A stretch of 64,000 nt of DNA from Chenggangzhangella methanolivorans. GTDB lineage: Bacteria > Pseudomonadota > Alphaproteobacteria > Rhizobiales > Methylopilaceae. Shown one piece after another: positions 19,555 through 28,908 of this stretch. The position numbers and the translations under genes were made by a program. Under the pieces are notes generated by a model. The model was not told the origin of the DNA, searched no databases, and saw only the letters and a program-made list of their open reading frames with translations. Each line of letters starts with the position of its first letter. Position 1 is the first letter of the stretch. The stretch covers positions 1,240,001-1,304,000 of the forward strand of contig NZ_CP081869.1 in NCBI RefSeq assembly GCF_019797865.1, written 5' to 3'.

Positions 19555-20392
19555 GGAGCGTCCCCATTAACGGGGTTTCGTTTTCGAGCGCGTGCTGATT
19601 CCATCTCCTTTGAAGGAGATGGGCATGCGACGACACGAACTGTCGGACGACGAGTGGCGGATCATCGAGCCGCTGCTTCCGCGGAACTCCCGGGGCGTCG
19701 CGCGGGTGGACGACCGACGGGTGATCAACGGCATCCTGTGGCGGTTCCGGACGGGCTCGTCCTGGCGCGACGTTCCGGAACGCTACGGGCCGCGAACGAC
19801 GCTCTACAACCGCTTCAGCCGATGGCGGGCGGCCGGCGTCTGGGACCGGCTTCTGGCTGCGGTGTCGGAGGCTTACGACGGCGACATCGTGATGATCGAC
19901 AGTTCCTGCGTCCGGGTCCACCAGCATGGGGCCGCGGGCAAAAAGGGGGCTCCGGCGATCCTTGCATGGGACGTTCCCGCGGCGGCCTGACGACCAAGAT
20001 CCACGCCCTCGTCGACGCCGAGGGCCGACCGATCCGGATCGAGCTCACCGCGGGACAGGCAGGCGACGCGCCGGTCGCCGCGACGCTGCTGGCTGACATT
20101 CGGCCGGGGGCCGCGGTCGTCGCCGACAAGGCCTACGACACCGATGGCGTCCGCGCCTTCGTGCAAGACCGCGGAGCCTGGCCCAACATCCCGCCGCGCT
20201 CGATCCGCAAGGCGACCTTCAGTTTCAGTCGCTGGGTCTACCGCCAGCGCAATCTCGTCGAGCGCTTCTTCAATCGTATCAAGCAAATGCGCGGCATCGC
20301 CACCCGTTACGACCGCAGGGCCGACAACTTCCTCGCAGCCATCAAGCTCGTCGCCGCGCGTCTCTGGGTCAACGCGTTATGAGTCCGCTTCC
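19554..20392 (+). mobile_element. IS5-family insertion sequence (IS427-like), right copy
   Basis: An 839-bp element with the same inverted ends as the copy at 8225-9063 and in opposite orientation. It is flanked by TA at 19552-19553 and 20393-20394. The insertion touches the last codon of the upstream pyruvyl transferase without changing its product: TAG would also be read in the uninterrupted sequence, because the base after the right-hand TA is G. Identical translations of both copies imply recent duplication or gene conversion. Confidence 0.93.
19625..20382 (+). CDS. IS5-family transposase in two frames (right copy)
   Basis: Identical in both frames to the left-copy transposase. The first frame starts at the ATG at 19625 after AAGGAG and ends at 19990. 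The second frame, offset by -1, runs to 20382. The A5G5 run at 19940-19949 is the plausible slip site joining the DDE catalytic residues into one protein. Both copies look intact, so the element may still be mobile. Confidence 0.9.
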
Positions 20393-20428
20393 TAGGACGC
20401 CCGGTCCGACGCGCCGCCCGGCCGCGGC

Positions 20429-20689
20429 TCAGGCGGCGGCGGCCGCAGGCGTCAGCGCCGCGAGACGCTCGTCGATCGTCGCCCGCACCGTCTCGCTGAG
20501 CGGCGAGGACGTCGTCACGCGGCCATAGCAGTCCCGCAGGGTGGCGAGAGCCTGGATCTGCGAAGTCCGGTCGGGCGCCTGCGTCGCGAGATAGGCCGTG
20601 ATCGCCGCGTCGATGTCCTGGACGGCGTTAGGGGACTGCGACCAGACGGCGACGGTGAAGCGGGACAGGCAGTCCTGAATGGCGCTCAT
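20429..20689 (-). CDS. small hypothetical protein
   Basis: 86 residues (MSAIQDCLSRFTVAVWSQ...), helical and soluble-looking, ending in an Ala-rich tail. An AGGAG sequence sits seven bases before the ATG on the minus strand, and the codon pattern is normal, which supports a real gene. I recognise no family. It lies between the right IS copy and an AT-rich control region that it shares with the divergent hydrolase gene. Confidence 0.6.
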   Translation of the reverse strand: MSAIQDCLSRFTVAVWSQSPNAVQDIDAAITAYLATQAPDRTSQIQALATLRDCYGRVTTSSPLSETVRATIDERLAALTPAAAAA

Positions 20690-21031
20690 GGTACGATCTC
20701 CTAATGCGACGCGACGCCTGGGAGATAGTTCCCATCGCCGCGATGGCGAGGGTCGAGAGAAATATTTCTGACTATTTTTGAGCGGCGATTACGTGAGCCG
20801 GCGCGCTGGATACGTTCCAAATCCACATGATCGGCAGTCAAATGTAATATGTCTTTAGACATATCATGTATTGTTTGCGGCGCAGCGAAGCCGAGCGGCG
20901 CTTGGGGCCGAGGCTTCCTCGCGGCGGCGGCGGCCGACCGACGACCTTCGGGTTACGTAATTTCCCCACCTTGACGCCACATTTGCGCCACAGGCCAAGT
21001 GGCCGGAGCTGTCGTGTCCAAAGGCTCCGTG
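20690..21031 (+). other. divergent intergenic region with AT-rich core
   Basis: Between a minus-strand small gene and the plus-strand hydrolase. The part 20755-20880 is much more AT-rich than the genome background and includes the perfect palindrome at 20847-20864. No coding sequence is supported. The hydrolase could also start at a GTG at 20999. Confidence 0.5.
20847..20864. promoter_or_regulatory. perfect inverted repeat, operator-like
   Basis: ATATGTCT-TT-AGACATAT, an 18-base sequence with perfect 8-base arms. It lies in the AT-rich divergent region about 160 bases upstream of the small gene and 170 bases upstream of the hydrolase. The symmetry fits a dimeric repressor site. The binding protein is unknown. 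Confidence 0.45.
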
Positions 21032-23483
21032 ATGCCCTTCCCCCCGTTGAAATCAGTCGGCCGCGCGGTTCTCGGCGCGGCGCTCGCCGTCGCGCTCGCA
21101 ACGTTGGCGCCCCAGGCCCGCGCCGCGGTCGCCGACGATCCGACCGGCCCCGGCCCCTATCCCGTCGGCAAGGTGGAATATCGCCTTCCCGCCAAGTTCG
21201 ACCCCTGGGTCGTCAAATGGGATCCCAAGGTCACCGGCAGCCAGCAGATCTGGACCGAGATCTGGGCGCGGGTGTTCTATCCGATGGGCCCGACGGTCGG
21301 GACGACGCCCGTCGTCGTCATGCTGCACGGCGAGCACGGCACCTGCGGCAAGCGGGACTCGACCGGAAAATGGCGGATCGACAACCGGGCCGACTACAGC
21401 ACCACCGGCAAATGCCCGCGCGGCTACGACGTCACCCCCAACCACTGGGGCTACGACTACATCGGCGAGCGGCTCGCGACGCAGGGCTACACCGTCGTCT
21501 CGATCAACACCAACCGCGGCGTCAACCAGTACAAGGTCGCCGATCCGGCCGATCCCGACCCCGACCTCATCATCCGCCGCGGCCGCATGATCCTGCGCCA
21601 CCTCCACCTTCTCGGGCAGTGGAACCAGAACAAGGGCTCGCCGCCCGCCTTCTTCAAGCGCGACCTGATCGGGAAGCTCGACTTCAGCAAGATCTCGCTC
21701 GTCGGCCATTCGCGCGGCGGCGACGCGATCGTCTCGGCCTACTACCTCTTTAACGGCGACGTCGACGGCTGGAAGTCGTCGCGGCTGCCGGCCGGCGCCT
21801 CGATCGTCTCGCTGGCCGCGATCGCGCCGACCGCGAGCCTGCGCCAGCGCAACCTGCCCTCGACCCTGCCGCTCGGCGGCGCCGCCTATGGCGTGCTGCT
21901 GCCGAGCTGCGACGCCGACGTGTTCAAGATGGAGGGCATGCGCACCTACGACCGCGCCGTAAACTTCTTTCCCGACCAGAGAGGCAACTACCGCGCGGTG
22001 TTCCAGACCGACGGCGCCAACCACAACGCCTACAACACCGAGTGGCACACCACCGATTACTATGACCTCGCTGGCGAACGCCCGCTCACCCATGAGTGCC
22101 CCGGCCAGAAAAAGCTGTTCCCGACCATCGGCACCTCGGAGGCCCAGAAGACGCAGGCGCTCTACTTCGTGATGGCGATCGTGCGCTCGCGCACCAAGGG
22201 CGGCTCCTGGGCGGAGCTGCTCAACCCGGCCTACGACCTGCCGGAGCCGCTCGCCAGGACCGGACGCATCGACCGGTCCTATTTCCCGGGCACGAAGGTG
22301 AACGGGGGGCTGCAGCTCGTGCGCTTCGACGACAATCCCGCAGGCGCCTGCAACAGCAAGCTGCTGCCGCTCGAAGGCGTCGAGGGGTCGTGCCGCTTCG
22401 TGCCGTATCACAGCTGGAACTCGACCGACCTGGCCGACCGCTACAACACCTGGGGCGCGCAGCTGCGCTGGGGTCCGCCGACCGTCAAGGAGGCTCCGGC
22501 CAACGGCTACCACTACGCCTATGTGGTGCTGAACAACCAGCAGCCCGCCGACATCTCGAAGATGAAGACGATCGAGTTCCGCGTCGGTCCGGACTGCGTG
22601 ATCAAGACCTATTACGACCAGGACAAGAACCGCGTCGACGCCTGCGTGAAGCGGTCGCCGCAGGCCGGAGAGGCCGGTTCGCAGAACATCGGCGTGCTCC
22701 TGCTCGACGGCGAAGGCCGCGCCAGCAACACCTCCTATGTGCGGCTCTACGACTATCTCGACGACCGGCAGGCGGTGGGGCTCGACGTTCCGGGCGCCAA
22801 TCTTCTGCCCGTCAATCCGAGCTATCACGCGCTGATGTCGAGCGCGCGCGTGCCGGTGTCGGAGTTCCTGCGCAACGCGGAGGCCGGCTTCGATCCGAAG
22901 ACCGTGAGGCTGATGCTTCTGCTGCTCTCGCCGGCCGGCGCCCATGGCGACAACGCCGCCGGCGGCGTCTTCTTCGGCGACGTGTGGGCGACCAACGAGC
23001 CCGCGACCAACATGAAGTTTCGACGTCCGCCCGACATCCGCCGACGCCCCGCAGGCCCCGCGGGTCCGGCCGCCTCTGCCCACGATCGACGAGGCGCGCG
23101 CCCGCCTCGTCGCGGCGAGCGCGCCGGTCGGGGAGGCCTATGCGCATCTCGCCGGCGAGCGGGACGCGCCGGCCGACGTCGGCGCCCGGATCGTCGACGC
23201 CGTGCGCACGACCGCGCCGGTCAACGCGGACGGGACGCTCGGCGCCGCGGTCGAGTTCACGCTTTCGGCGCGCTCGGCGATCATCGCGGGGCCGAGCGGG
23301 CTCGCCGCGGTCATCGGCGGACGTCCGGTCAAGGCCGTGCGCACCGACGACGGCCCGACGACGGAGCGCATCGCGGTTCCGGCCGCCGCCTTCGACGCGG
23401 CGCCGGACGGCGGCTCGCTCGCGATCGTGGCGGGCGGTTCGAAATGGCGGTTCGGCCCGGTGGCCAAATCCTCGGTTCGGTAA
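21032..23483 (+). CDS. exported alpha/beta-hydrolase-fold protein, one frame break
   Basis: About 816 residues. Residues 1-32 (SVGRAVLGAALAVALATL then ARAA) form a signal peptide. The hydrolase core has VVMLHGEHGTCG near 100 and the nucleophile elbow SLVGHSRGGDAIV near 225, with DGANHNAYN near 330 as the likely His region. A C-terminal part of ~350 residues may be a carbohydrate- or surface-binding extension. The frame breaks near 23020; the continuation is read in the adjoining frame and ends at 23483 (GGSKWRFGPVAKSSVR). ATG 21032 is preferred because AAAGG lies before it. Substrate unknown; an esterase, lipase or peptidase in the periplasm is plausible. Confidence 0.7.
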
Positions 23484-23534
23484 ACAGGTCTTCGGTCCGG
23501 TGAGCAGCCGGGCCGGGCGTAGGCCCCGTCCGGC

Positions 23535-25052
23535 TCAGACCACGCCGACGACCCGCAGGCCGCCGAACGCCGCCGTCCCGCGCGCGGCCGCCCGGCACGT
23601 GCGGTTGCGGCCGCCGTCCTTGGCCTCGTAGAGCGCGGCGTCGGCGAGGCGATAGAGCTCCTCGGGCGTCGCCGCGGCGCCGCCGGGCCCCGCGACCGCA
23701 AGGCCGATCGAGACCGTGACGCCGCCCTCGACCGAGAGCCGCGCGACCGCGGCGTGGATGTCGTCCGCGACCTCGGCCGCGCGGGCTATGTCGGCGCCGG
23801 GCAGCAGCACCGCGAACTCCTCGCCGCCGATGCGCGCCGCCGTGTCGCCGGCGCGCCGCGCCCCGTCCTCGAGGCGGCGCGCGAGACGCTTCAGCAGCTC
23901 GTCGCCCGCCGCATGGCCGTAGCGGTCGTTGTGGCGCTTGAAGTGGTCGGCGTCGACGATCAGCAGCGCCAGCGAACCGGCGGTGCGGCGCGCCTCCTCG
24001 AAGCCCGAGGCGAGCAGCTCCTCGTAGCGGCGCCGGTTGGCGAGGCCGGTGAGCGGATCGGTGCGCGAGAGCCGCGCGAGCTCGACCTCGATCTCGGAGC
24101 GGCGGCGCAGCTCGCGGCCGAACAGCAGCGAGAGCGCGATCGTGAGGCCGCAAAGCGCGGCGAGCACCACGCCGATGACGAGCGCCCGCACGCGCCATTC
24201 GCCCTCGATCTCGGCGGAGGACAGCGCCACGTTGAGGATCAGCGGCAGCTCGCCGACCCTCGTGAACTCATAGCGGCGCTCGACCCCGTCGCGCACCGAG
24301 GTCGCGACGAAGCTGCCCTGGCGCTCGCTCTTGAAGCGCTCGAAGGTCGGCGCGCCCGCGATGTTGGCGCCGATGTCGGCGGCCACGTAAGGGTGGCGCA
24401 TCAGGCGGGTGCCGTCGTCGAGATAGAGATTGACCGCGCCCTGCTTGCCGAGCCCGACCCGCGCGAACAGGCGATCGAAATAGGACAGCTTGAGGCTGAC
24501 GAGCGCGACCCCGCCGAACGAGCCGTCCGGCTTGTCGATGCGGCGGCTCAGCACCACGATCGGCGCGCCGGTGAGGCGCGAGACCAGCGGGCGGCTGATG
24601 AGGAGGCCGAGACCGCGTTCGGCCTGATGGGCCTTGAAGTAGTCGCGGTCGGCGTTGTTGATCTTGCGGGGCGGATAGGAGGCGGCGTCGAACACGGCCT
24701 CGCCGGTCTCGTCGAGCACCAGCATCACGCCGATGTCCTGCGCGGTGGTGGCGCGGTCGAACAGCATGAGCTGGCGGAGCGCGGGATCGGCTTCCGCGAC
24801 GCCCGGGGCGTTCAGGTTCTCGGCGGCGCCGCGCAGCGACAGGTCGATGACCTCGATGTTGCGCTCGATGTCCTGCTCGATCACCTGCAGCAGGTTGCGG
24901 GAGGTTCGCGCCGCCTCGTCCCAGGCGTCGCGGCGCAGCTCGAACAGCATGGCGGCCGACAGCGCCAGCATGCCGATCGGCGCGAGCACGCCCAGCACGA
25001 CGCCGAGACGCGGCGATCGAAGCCAGCGCGAAGCGCCCAAAAACCGTCCCAT
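23535..25052 (-). CDS. membrane-bound diguanylate cyclase with extracytoplasmic sensor
   Basis: 505 residues. A first membrane helix at ~18-40 and a second at ~290-312 flank a periplasmic PDC/dCache-like sensor (RDYFKAHQAERGLGLLISRP, SFGGVALVSLKLSYF). The C-terminal GGDEF domain has RTDPLTGLANRRRYEE and the active signature RIGGEEFAVLLPG. An RAGD sequence five residues before GGEEF is the inhibitory c-di-GMP site, so feedback control is expected. It should make c-di-GMP from GTP in response to an external ligand. It is convergent with the hydrolase gene upstream. Confidence 0.93.
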   Translation of the reverse strand: MGRFLGASRWLRSPRLGVVLGVLAPIGMLALSAAMLFELRRDAWDEAARTSRNLLQVIEQDIERNIEVIDLSLRGAAENLNAPGVAEADPALRQLMLFDRATTAQDIGVMLVLDETGEAVFDAASYPPRKINNADRDYFKAHQAERGLGLLISRPLVSRLTGAPIVVLSRRIDKPDGSFGGVALVSLKLSYFDRLFARVGLGKQGAVNLYLDDGTRLMRHPYVAADIGANIAGAPTFERFKSERQGSFVATSVRDGVERRYEFTRVGELPLILNVALSSAEIEGEWRVRALVIGVVLAALCGLTIALSLLFGRELRRRSEIEVELARLSRTDPLTGLANRRRYEELLASGFEEARRTAGSLALLIVDADHFKRHNDRYGHAAGDELLKRLARRLEDGARRAGDTAARIGGEEFAVLLPGADIARAAEVADDIHAAVARLSVEGGVTVSIGLAVAGPGGAAATPEELYRLADAALYEAKDGGRNRTCRAAARGTAAFGGLRVVGVV

Positions 25053-25271
25053 CCCGCACGTTCCTGTTGCCCGGGAAAATTGATCGCGCGCAAGCGTCTA
25101 ACCGCGGCTTTCGATCCGCGCCGCCCCCAGGCTTTTCCGCTCCGCGTGGCTAACGAGCGGTTGCCGCGCGCCGCCCAGGGCGGCTAGCGCGCCGAGGCGG
25201 CAACTAATTGCTGTGCGCCCGCCCTCCCCTCGGCTCTTCTTCCCGACGAAAGACGCGAGAGGGGCCTCAAG

Positions 25272-25621
25272 ATGGATTTCGACCGGAACCGTCCGTCGCT
25301 TCCCTTCGACGAGCGCGACGCGCCCGTCGAGGCGACGGTCTCGCGCGGCGGCGCGACGATGCGGATGAGCTTCGTCGACGGCTCGTCGGCGACCGCCGCC
25401 GCCGAGACGCTGCGCCTCAACTGCCGCTGCGCCTGGTGCACCCGCGCCCGCGCCGACGGGAGCTTCCCGGCGAGCTTCCCGGCTCCGCGATCGCGGAGGT
25501 CAACCCGATCGGCGGCTACGCCGTCCATCTCGTCTTCGCCGACGGGCACGACCGCGGCGTCTTCCCCTGGACCTATCTGCGCGCCCTCGCCTGCGAGGAC
25601 GCGGCGGCGCAAGCCGCCTGA
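25272..25621 (+). CDS. DUF971 / gamma-butyrobetaine-hydroxylase-like N-terminal domain protein, one frame break
   Basis: About 116 residues with LRLNCRCAWCTRARADG near 57-73, whose Cys pair is typical of the zinc-binding DUF971 fold. After a break near 25465-25490 comes VNPIGGYAVHLVFADGHDRGVFPWTYLR. DUF971 proteins are often found near iron-sulfur or redox genes and are thought to act as Fe-S or metal-handling adaptors. It lies 30 bases upstream of the AprA/AsfA-like flavoprotein and is probably co-transcribed. GAGAGGGG precedes the ATG. Confidence 0.8.
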
Positions 25622-25651
25622 CGCCGCAACGCCAATTCGCGAGAGCACATC

Positions 25652-27392
25652 ATGAGCGAACCCAAGACCGAGATCATCGAGTGCGACATGCTGGTCATCG
25701 GCGGCGGCACCGGCGGCCCGATGGCCGCCATCAAGGCCAAGGAGGCCAACCCCAAGCTCAACGTCGTCCTCATGGAGAAGGCGAACGTGAAGCGCTCGGG
25801 CGCGATCTCCATGGGCATGGACGGGCTGAACAACGCCGTCGTGCCGGGCTACGCCACCCCCGAGCAGTATGTGAAGGAGATCACCGTCGCGAATGACGGC
25901 ATCGTCCACCAGAAGGCGGTGATGGCCTACGCCACCGGCTCCTTCCCGATGATCCAGTATCTCGACAAGCTGGGCGTCAAGTTCGAGAAGGACGGCTCGG
26001 GCGAATACAACATGCGCAAGGTCCACCACATGGGGACCTACGTGCTGCCGATGCCCGAGGGCCACAACGTCAAGAAGGTGCTGTACCGGCAGCTCCGCCG
26101 CCTCCAGGTCGCCGTGACGAACCGCTACATGGCGACGCGCCTGCTCAAGGGCCCGGACGGGCGCATCGCCGGCGCGGTCGGGGTCAACACCCGCAGCTCC
26201 GAGTTCCTGGTCGTTCGGGCGAAGTCGGTGGTGCTCGCCTGCGGCGCGGCGGGGCGCCTCGGCCTGCCGGCGTCGGGCTACATGTTCGGCACGTATGAGA
26301 ACGCGGCCAACTGCGGGCGACGGCTACGCCATGGCCTATCACGCCGGCGCCGAGCTCGCGAACCTCGAATGCTACCAGATCAACCCGCTGATCAAGGACT
26401 ACAACGGCCCGTCCTGCGCCTACGTCACCGGCCCGTTCGGCGGCTTCACGGCCAACAACAAGGGCGACCGCTTCATCGAGTGCGACTACTGGTCGGGCCA
26501 GATGATGCTGGAGTTCTGGCGCGAGCTGCAGTCGGGCAACGGCCCGGTCTATCTCAAGATGGACCACCTCGCCGAGGAGACGATCTCCGAGATCGAGACC
26601 ATCCTCCACACCAATGAGCGGCCCTCGCGCGGCCGCTTCCACGAGCGCCGCGGCAACGACTACCGCAAACGCCCCGTGGAGATGCACATCTCCGAGATCG
26701 GCTTCTGCTCCGGCCACTCCGCCTCGGGCGTGTGGGTCGACGAGAACGCCCGCACCACCATCCCCGGCCTCTACGCCGTCGGCGACATGGCGAGCGTGCC
26801 GCACAACTACATGCTGGGCGCCTTCGTGAACGGCGGCATCGCGGGCGCGGACGCGGCCGAATACTGCGCGAACGTCGACCTCGCGGCCTTCGACGAGGGC
26901 TATCTCGCGGCCGAGAAGGAGCGCGTGCTCGCCCCCACCCGCCGCTCCGACGGCCTCACCCCGCACGAGATGGAGTTCAAGACCCGCCGCCTCGTGAACG
27001 ACTACCTCGAGCCGCCGAAGGTCACGGCCAAGATGGAGATCGCGCAGCGCCGCTTCGCCGAGATCCGCGAGGACCTGAACGAGCTCTGCGCGAGCGACCC
27101 GCACGAACTGCTGCGCGCGCTCGAGATGCAGACCATCCTCGACTGCGCCGACATGGCGGCCGCGGCCTCGCTCTACCGCACCGAGAGCCGCTGGGGCTTC
27201 TACCACCTGCGCGTCGACCACCCGCAGACCGACGACGAGAACTGGTACTGCCACACCATGCTCTACAAGGACGAGAACGGCCGCATGTCCCACCGCAAGC
27301 GCGAGATCGACCCTTACGTGGTCCCGGTCGAGGCGGAGGAGATGGCGGCCTATCACCAGCTCCGCGTGAAGACCCCGCAAGCGGCCGAGTGA
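25652..27392 (+). CDS. AprA/AsfA-like FAD-dependent reductase, one frame break
   Basis: About 580 residues of the fumarate reductase/succinate dehydrogenase flavoprotein family. It has an N-terminal FAD site (MLVIGGGTGGPMAAIKAK), KRSGAISMGMDGLNNAVV (the AprA-like active-site loop), then GYAMAYHAGAELANLECYQI and GLYAVGDMASVPHNYMLGAF near the FAD-binding C-terminal part. An extra G near 26318 breaks the frame. It is paired with a small two-cluster ferredoxin, as in dissimilatory APS reductase and in the AsfAB arylsulfonate-desulfurisation reductase of pseudomonads. Linkage to a sulfonate-type importer favours the AsfA-like role. The sulfur substrate is not shown by sequence. Confidence 0.82.
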
Positions 27393-27404
27393 GGAGACAC
27401 GACC

Positions 27405-27638
27405 ATGCCGATCATCACCCAGTCGAAGAGCGCCGCGGTCGTCATCGACGACGCCAAATGCATCGCCGAGAAGGGCTGCACCGTCTGCGTCGACGTCTGC
27501 CCGCTCGATATCCTGGCCATCGACGAGGGACGCAAGAAGGCGTTCATGAAGTACGACGAGTGCTGGTACTGCATGCCCTGCGAGGCCGACTGCCCGACGG
27601 GCGCCGTCAAGGTCAACATCCCCTATCTGCTGCGCTGA
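27405..27638 (+). CDS. two-cluster ferredoxin, AsfB/AprB-like
   Basis: 77 residues. The first cluster motif is CIAEKGCTVCVDVCP and the second CWYCMPCEADCP, enough for two 4Fe-4S clusters. It is 12 bases downstream of the flavoprotein and preceded by GAGGAGACACG, so the two are translated together. It lacks the long C-terminal tail of AprB proteins that wraps around AprA, which makes a compact AsfB-like electron donor more likely than a true APS reductase subunit. Confidence 0.88.
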   Translation: MPIITQSKSAAVVIDDAKCIAEKGCTVCVDVCPLDILAIDEGRKKAFMKYDECWYCMPCEADCPTGAVKVNIPYLLR

Positions 27639-27678
27639 TCGTCCGCCGCCTCCCGAAGGCGTTCGGATCCTCCCCATC

Positions 27679-27768
27679 GTCATGCCCCGGCCTGTCCGGG
27701 GCATCCAGCCCTCCGCGCCGCCGCGCCCGACGATCTAGGGATCCCCCGGACAAGCCGGGGGATGACGA
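27679..27768. repeat. paired palindromic intergenic repeat
   Basis: Two hairpin units in opposite orientation: CATGCCCCGGCCTGTCCGGG and, further on, CCCCCGGACAAGCCGGGGG, joined by ~35 bases. They can form strong stem-loops and may serve as the transcript end of the ferredoxin gene. The same CATGCC/GGCATGAC mosaic recurs at 28805-28894, 34891-34981 and 56015-56090. Confidence 0.7.
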
Positions 27769-27802
27769 GGTTCCGGCGCTGAAACCGTTACGGATCACGA
27801 CC

Positions 27803-28766
27803 ATGCCCGTATTCGACGCCTTCGACGACGATCTCGACGACCTCAAGGAGCGCGCCGCCGACCCTGACGCGGGCGTGCGCCCGCGTCGCGATGATGGAGC
27901 TCGCCGAGCAGGTCGGCCCCGAGGCCATCGTGCTGCTGCTGAAAGGCCTCGGCGGACGAGGACGCGCAGGTTCGCGCGGCCGCCGCCAAGGCGCTCGACG
28001 AGCATGACGGACCGGAGGTCGTCGAGGGCCTCGTCGGCTCGCTCGAGGACAAGGACGAGGCGGTGCGCCTCGCGGCCGCGGAGTCGCTTGCGGAAAAGAA
28101 GGAGCCGTCCTGCGCGCCGCTCCTGATCGAGCGCGCCGAGCATCCCGATCCCTTCGTGCAGGCCGCGGCGTTGCGGGCGCTTCGCGAACTCACCCTGCCC
28201 GACGCGCTCGCCGCCGCTCTGCGCGCGCTCCGCAGCGCGGCGCCCGAAGTGCGCCGCGAGGGCCTCGGCGTCATCGGCTGGCTGAAGGCCGAAGAGGCGA
28301 TGCCGGCGCTGATCGCGACCGCTTCGGACGAGGATCCGAGCGTGCGCCGCGCCACCATGTCGGCGCTCGTCTTCGTGCGCCCCGGCGGCCCCGGCGCCTC
28401 GACGCTGGTGGCCGGGCTCTCCGATCCGCACTGGCAGGTGCGCGAGGAGGCCGCGGTCTCGGCCGCCAAGATCCGCCTTCCCGAGGCGACCGTCGCGCTC
28501 ATCGCCGCGATGACCGACGAGGTCTGGCAGGTCCGCATCAAGGCCGCGAACGCGCTTGGGCGGCTGCGCGCCGAAAGCGCGATCGAGGCGCTTGGCGAGG
28601 CGCTCGGCTCCGAGATCAGCAACCTTCGCAAGGAGTCGGCCGCGGCGCTCGGCGAGATCGCGGCGCCGCGCGCGCTCAACTGGCTCGAGCCCGCGTGGAC
28701 GATCCGGATCCGGACGTCCGCAAGCTGATCCGCTGGGCCGTGGGGCGCTGCCAGGCGGCGGTGTAG
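27803..28766 (+). CDS. HEAT-repeat (PBS-lyase type) protein, about three frame breaks
   Basis: About 320 residues built from ~30-residue helical pairs, e.g. EDAQVRAAAAKALDEH, KDEAVRLAAAESLAEKK, PFVQAAALRALREL, PSVRRATMSALVFV, HWQVREEAAVSAAKI and EVWQVRIKAANALGRL. These are HEAT/PBS-lyase repeats used for protein-protein contacts. Breaks lie near 27880, 27948 and 28695; the last frame ends with DVRKLIRWAVGRCQAAV at 28766. HEAT proteins are often encoded beside AprA/AsfA-like flavoproteins and sulfonate-type ABC genes. Here it may help assemble or regulate that complex, which is inference. Confidence 0.78.
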
Positions 28767-28804
28767 GACCGGTTTTCGTCTCCTCGAAACAAGCCGTCGC
28801 CGTC

Positions 28805-28894
28805 ATGCCGGCGGCGGCGCGGCGTCCGTGACTTTCTCGGATCGTTGGACTCCACGCCGAAGTCGTGGATCGCCGATACAAGCTCGGGCATGAC
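28805..28894. repeat. palindromic intergenic repeat unit
   Basis: Starts CATGCCGGC and ends GGGCATGAC, with ACTCCACGCCGAAGTCGTGG in between, so the ends are mutually complementary. It abuts the long tandem array and resembles the repeats at 27679 and 34891. Confidence 0.55.
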
Positions 28895-28908
28895 GACCGA
28901 GACGGCGC

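Noticed and set aside
21053..23083. Long minus-strand open frame opposite the exported hydrolase
   Set aside because: Shadow of a recognisable alpha/beta-hydrolase gene with signal peptide and GHSRGGD; the antisense product has no motif.
25652..27638. True dissimilatory APS reductase (aprAB)
   Set aside because: The ferredoxin is only 77 residues, lacking the AprB tail, and no sat, qmo or dsr genes are present; an AsfAB-like assimilatory role fits the importer context better.
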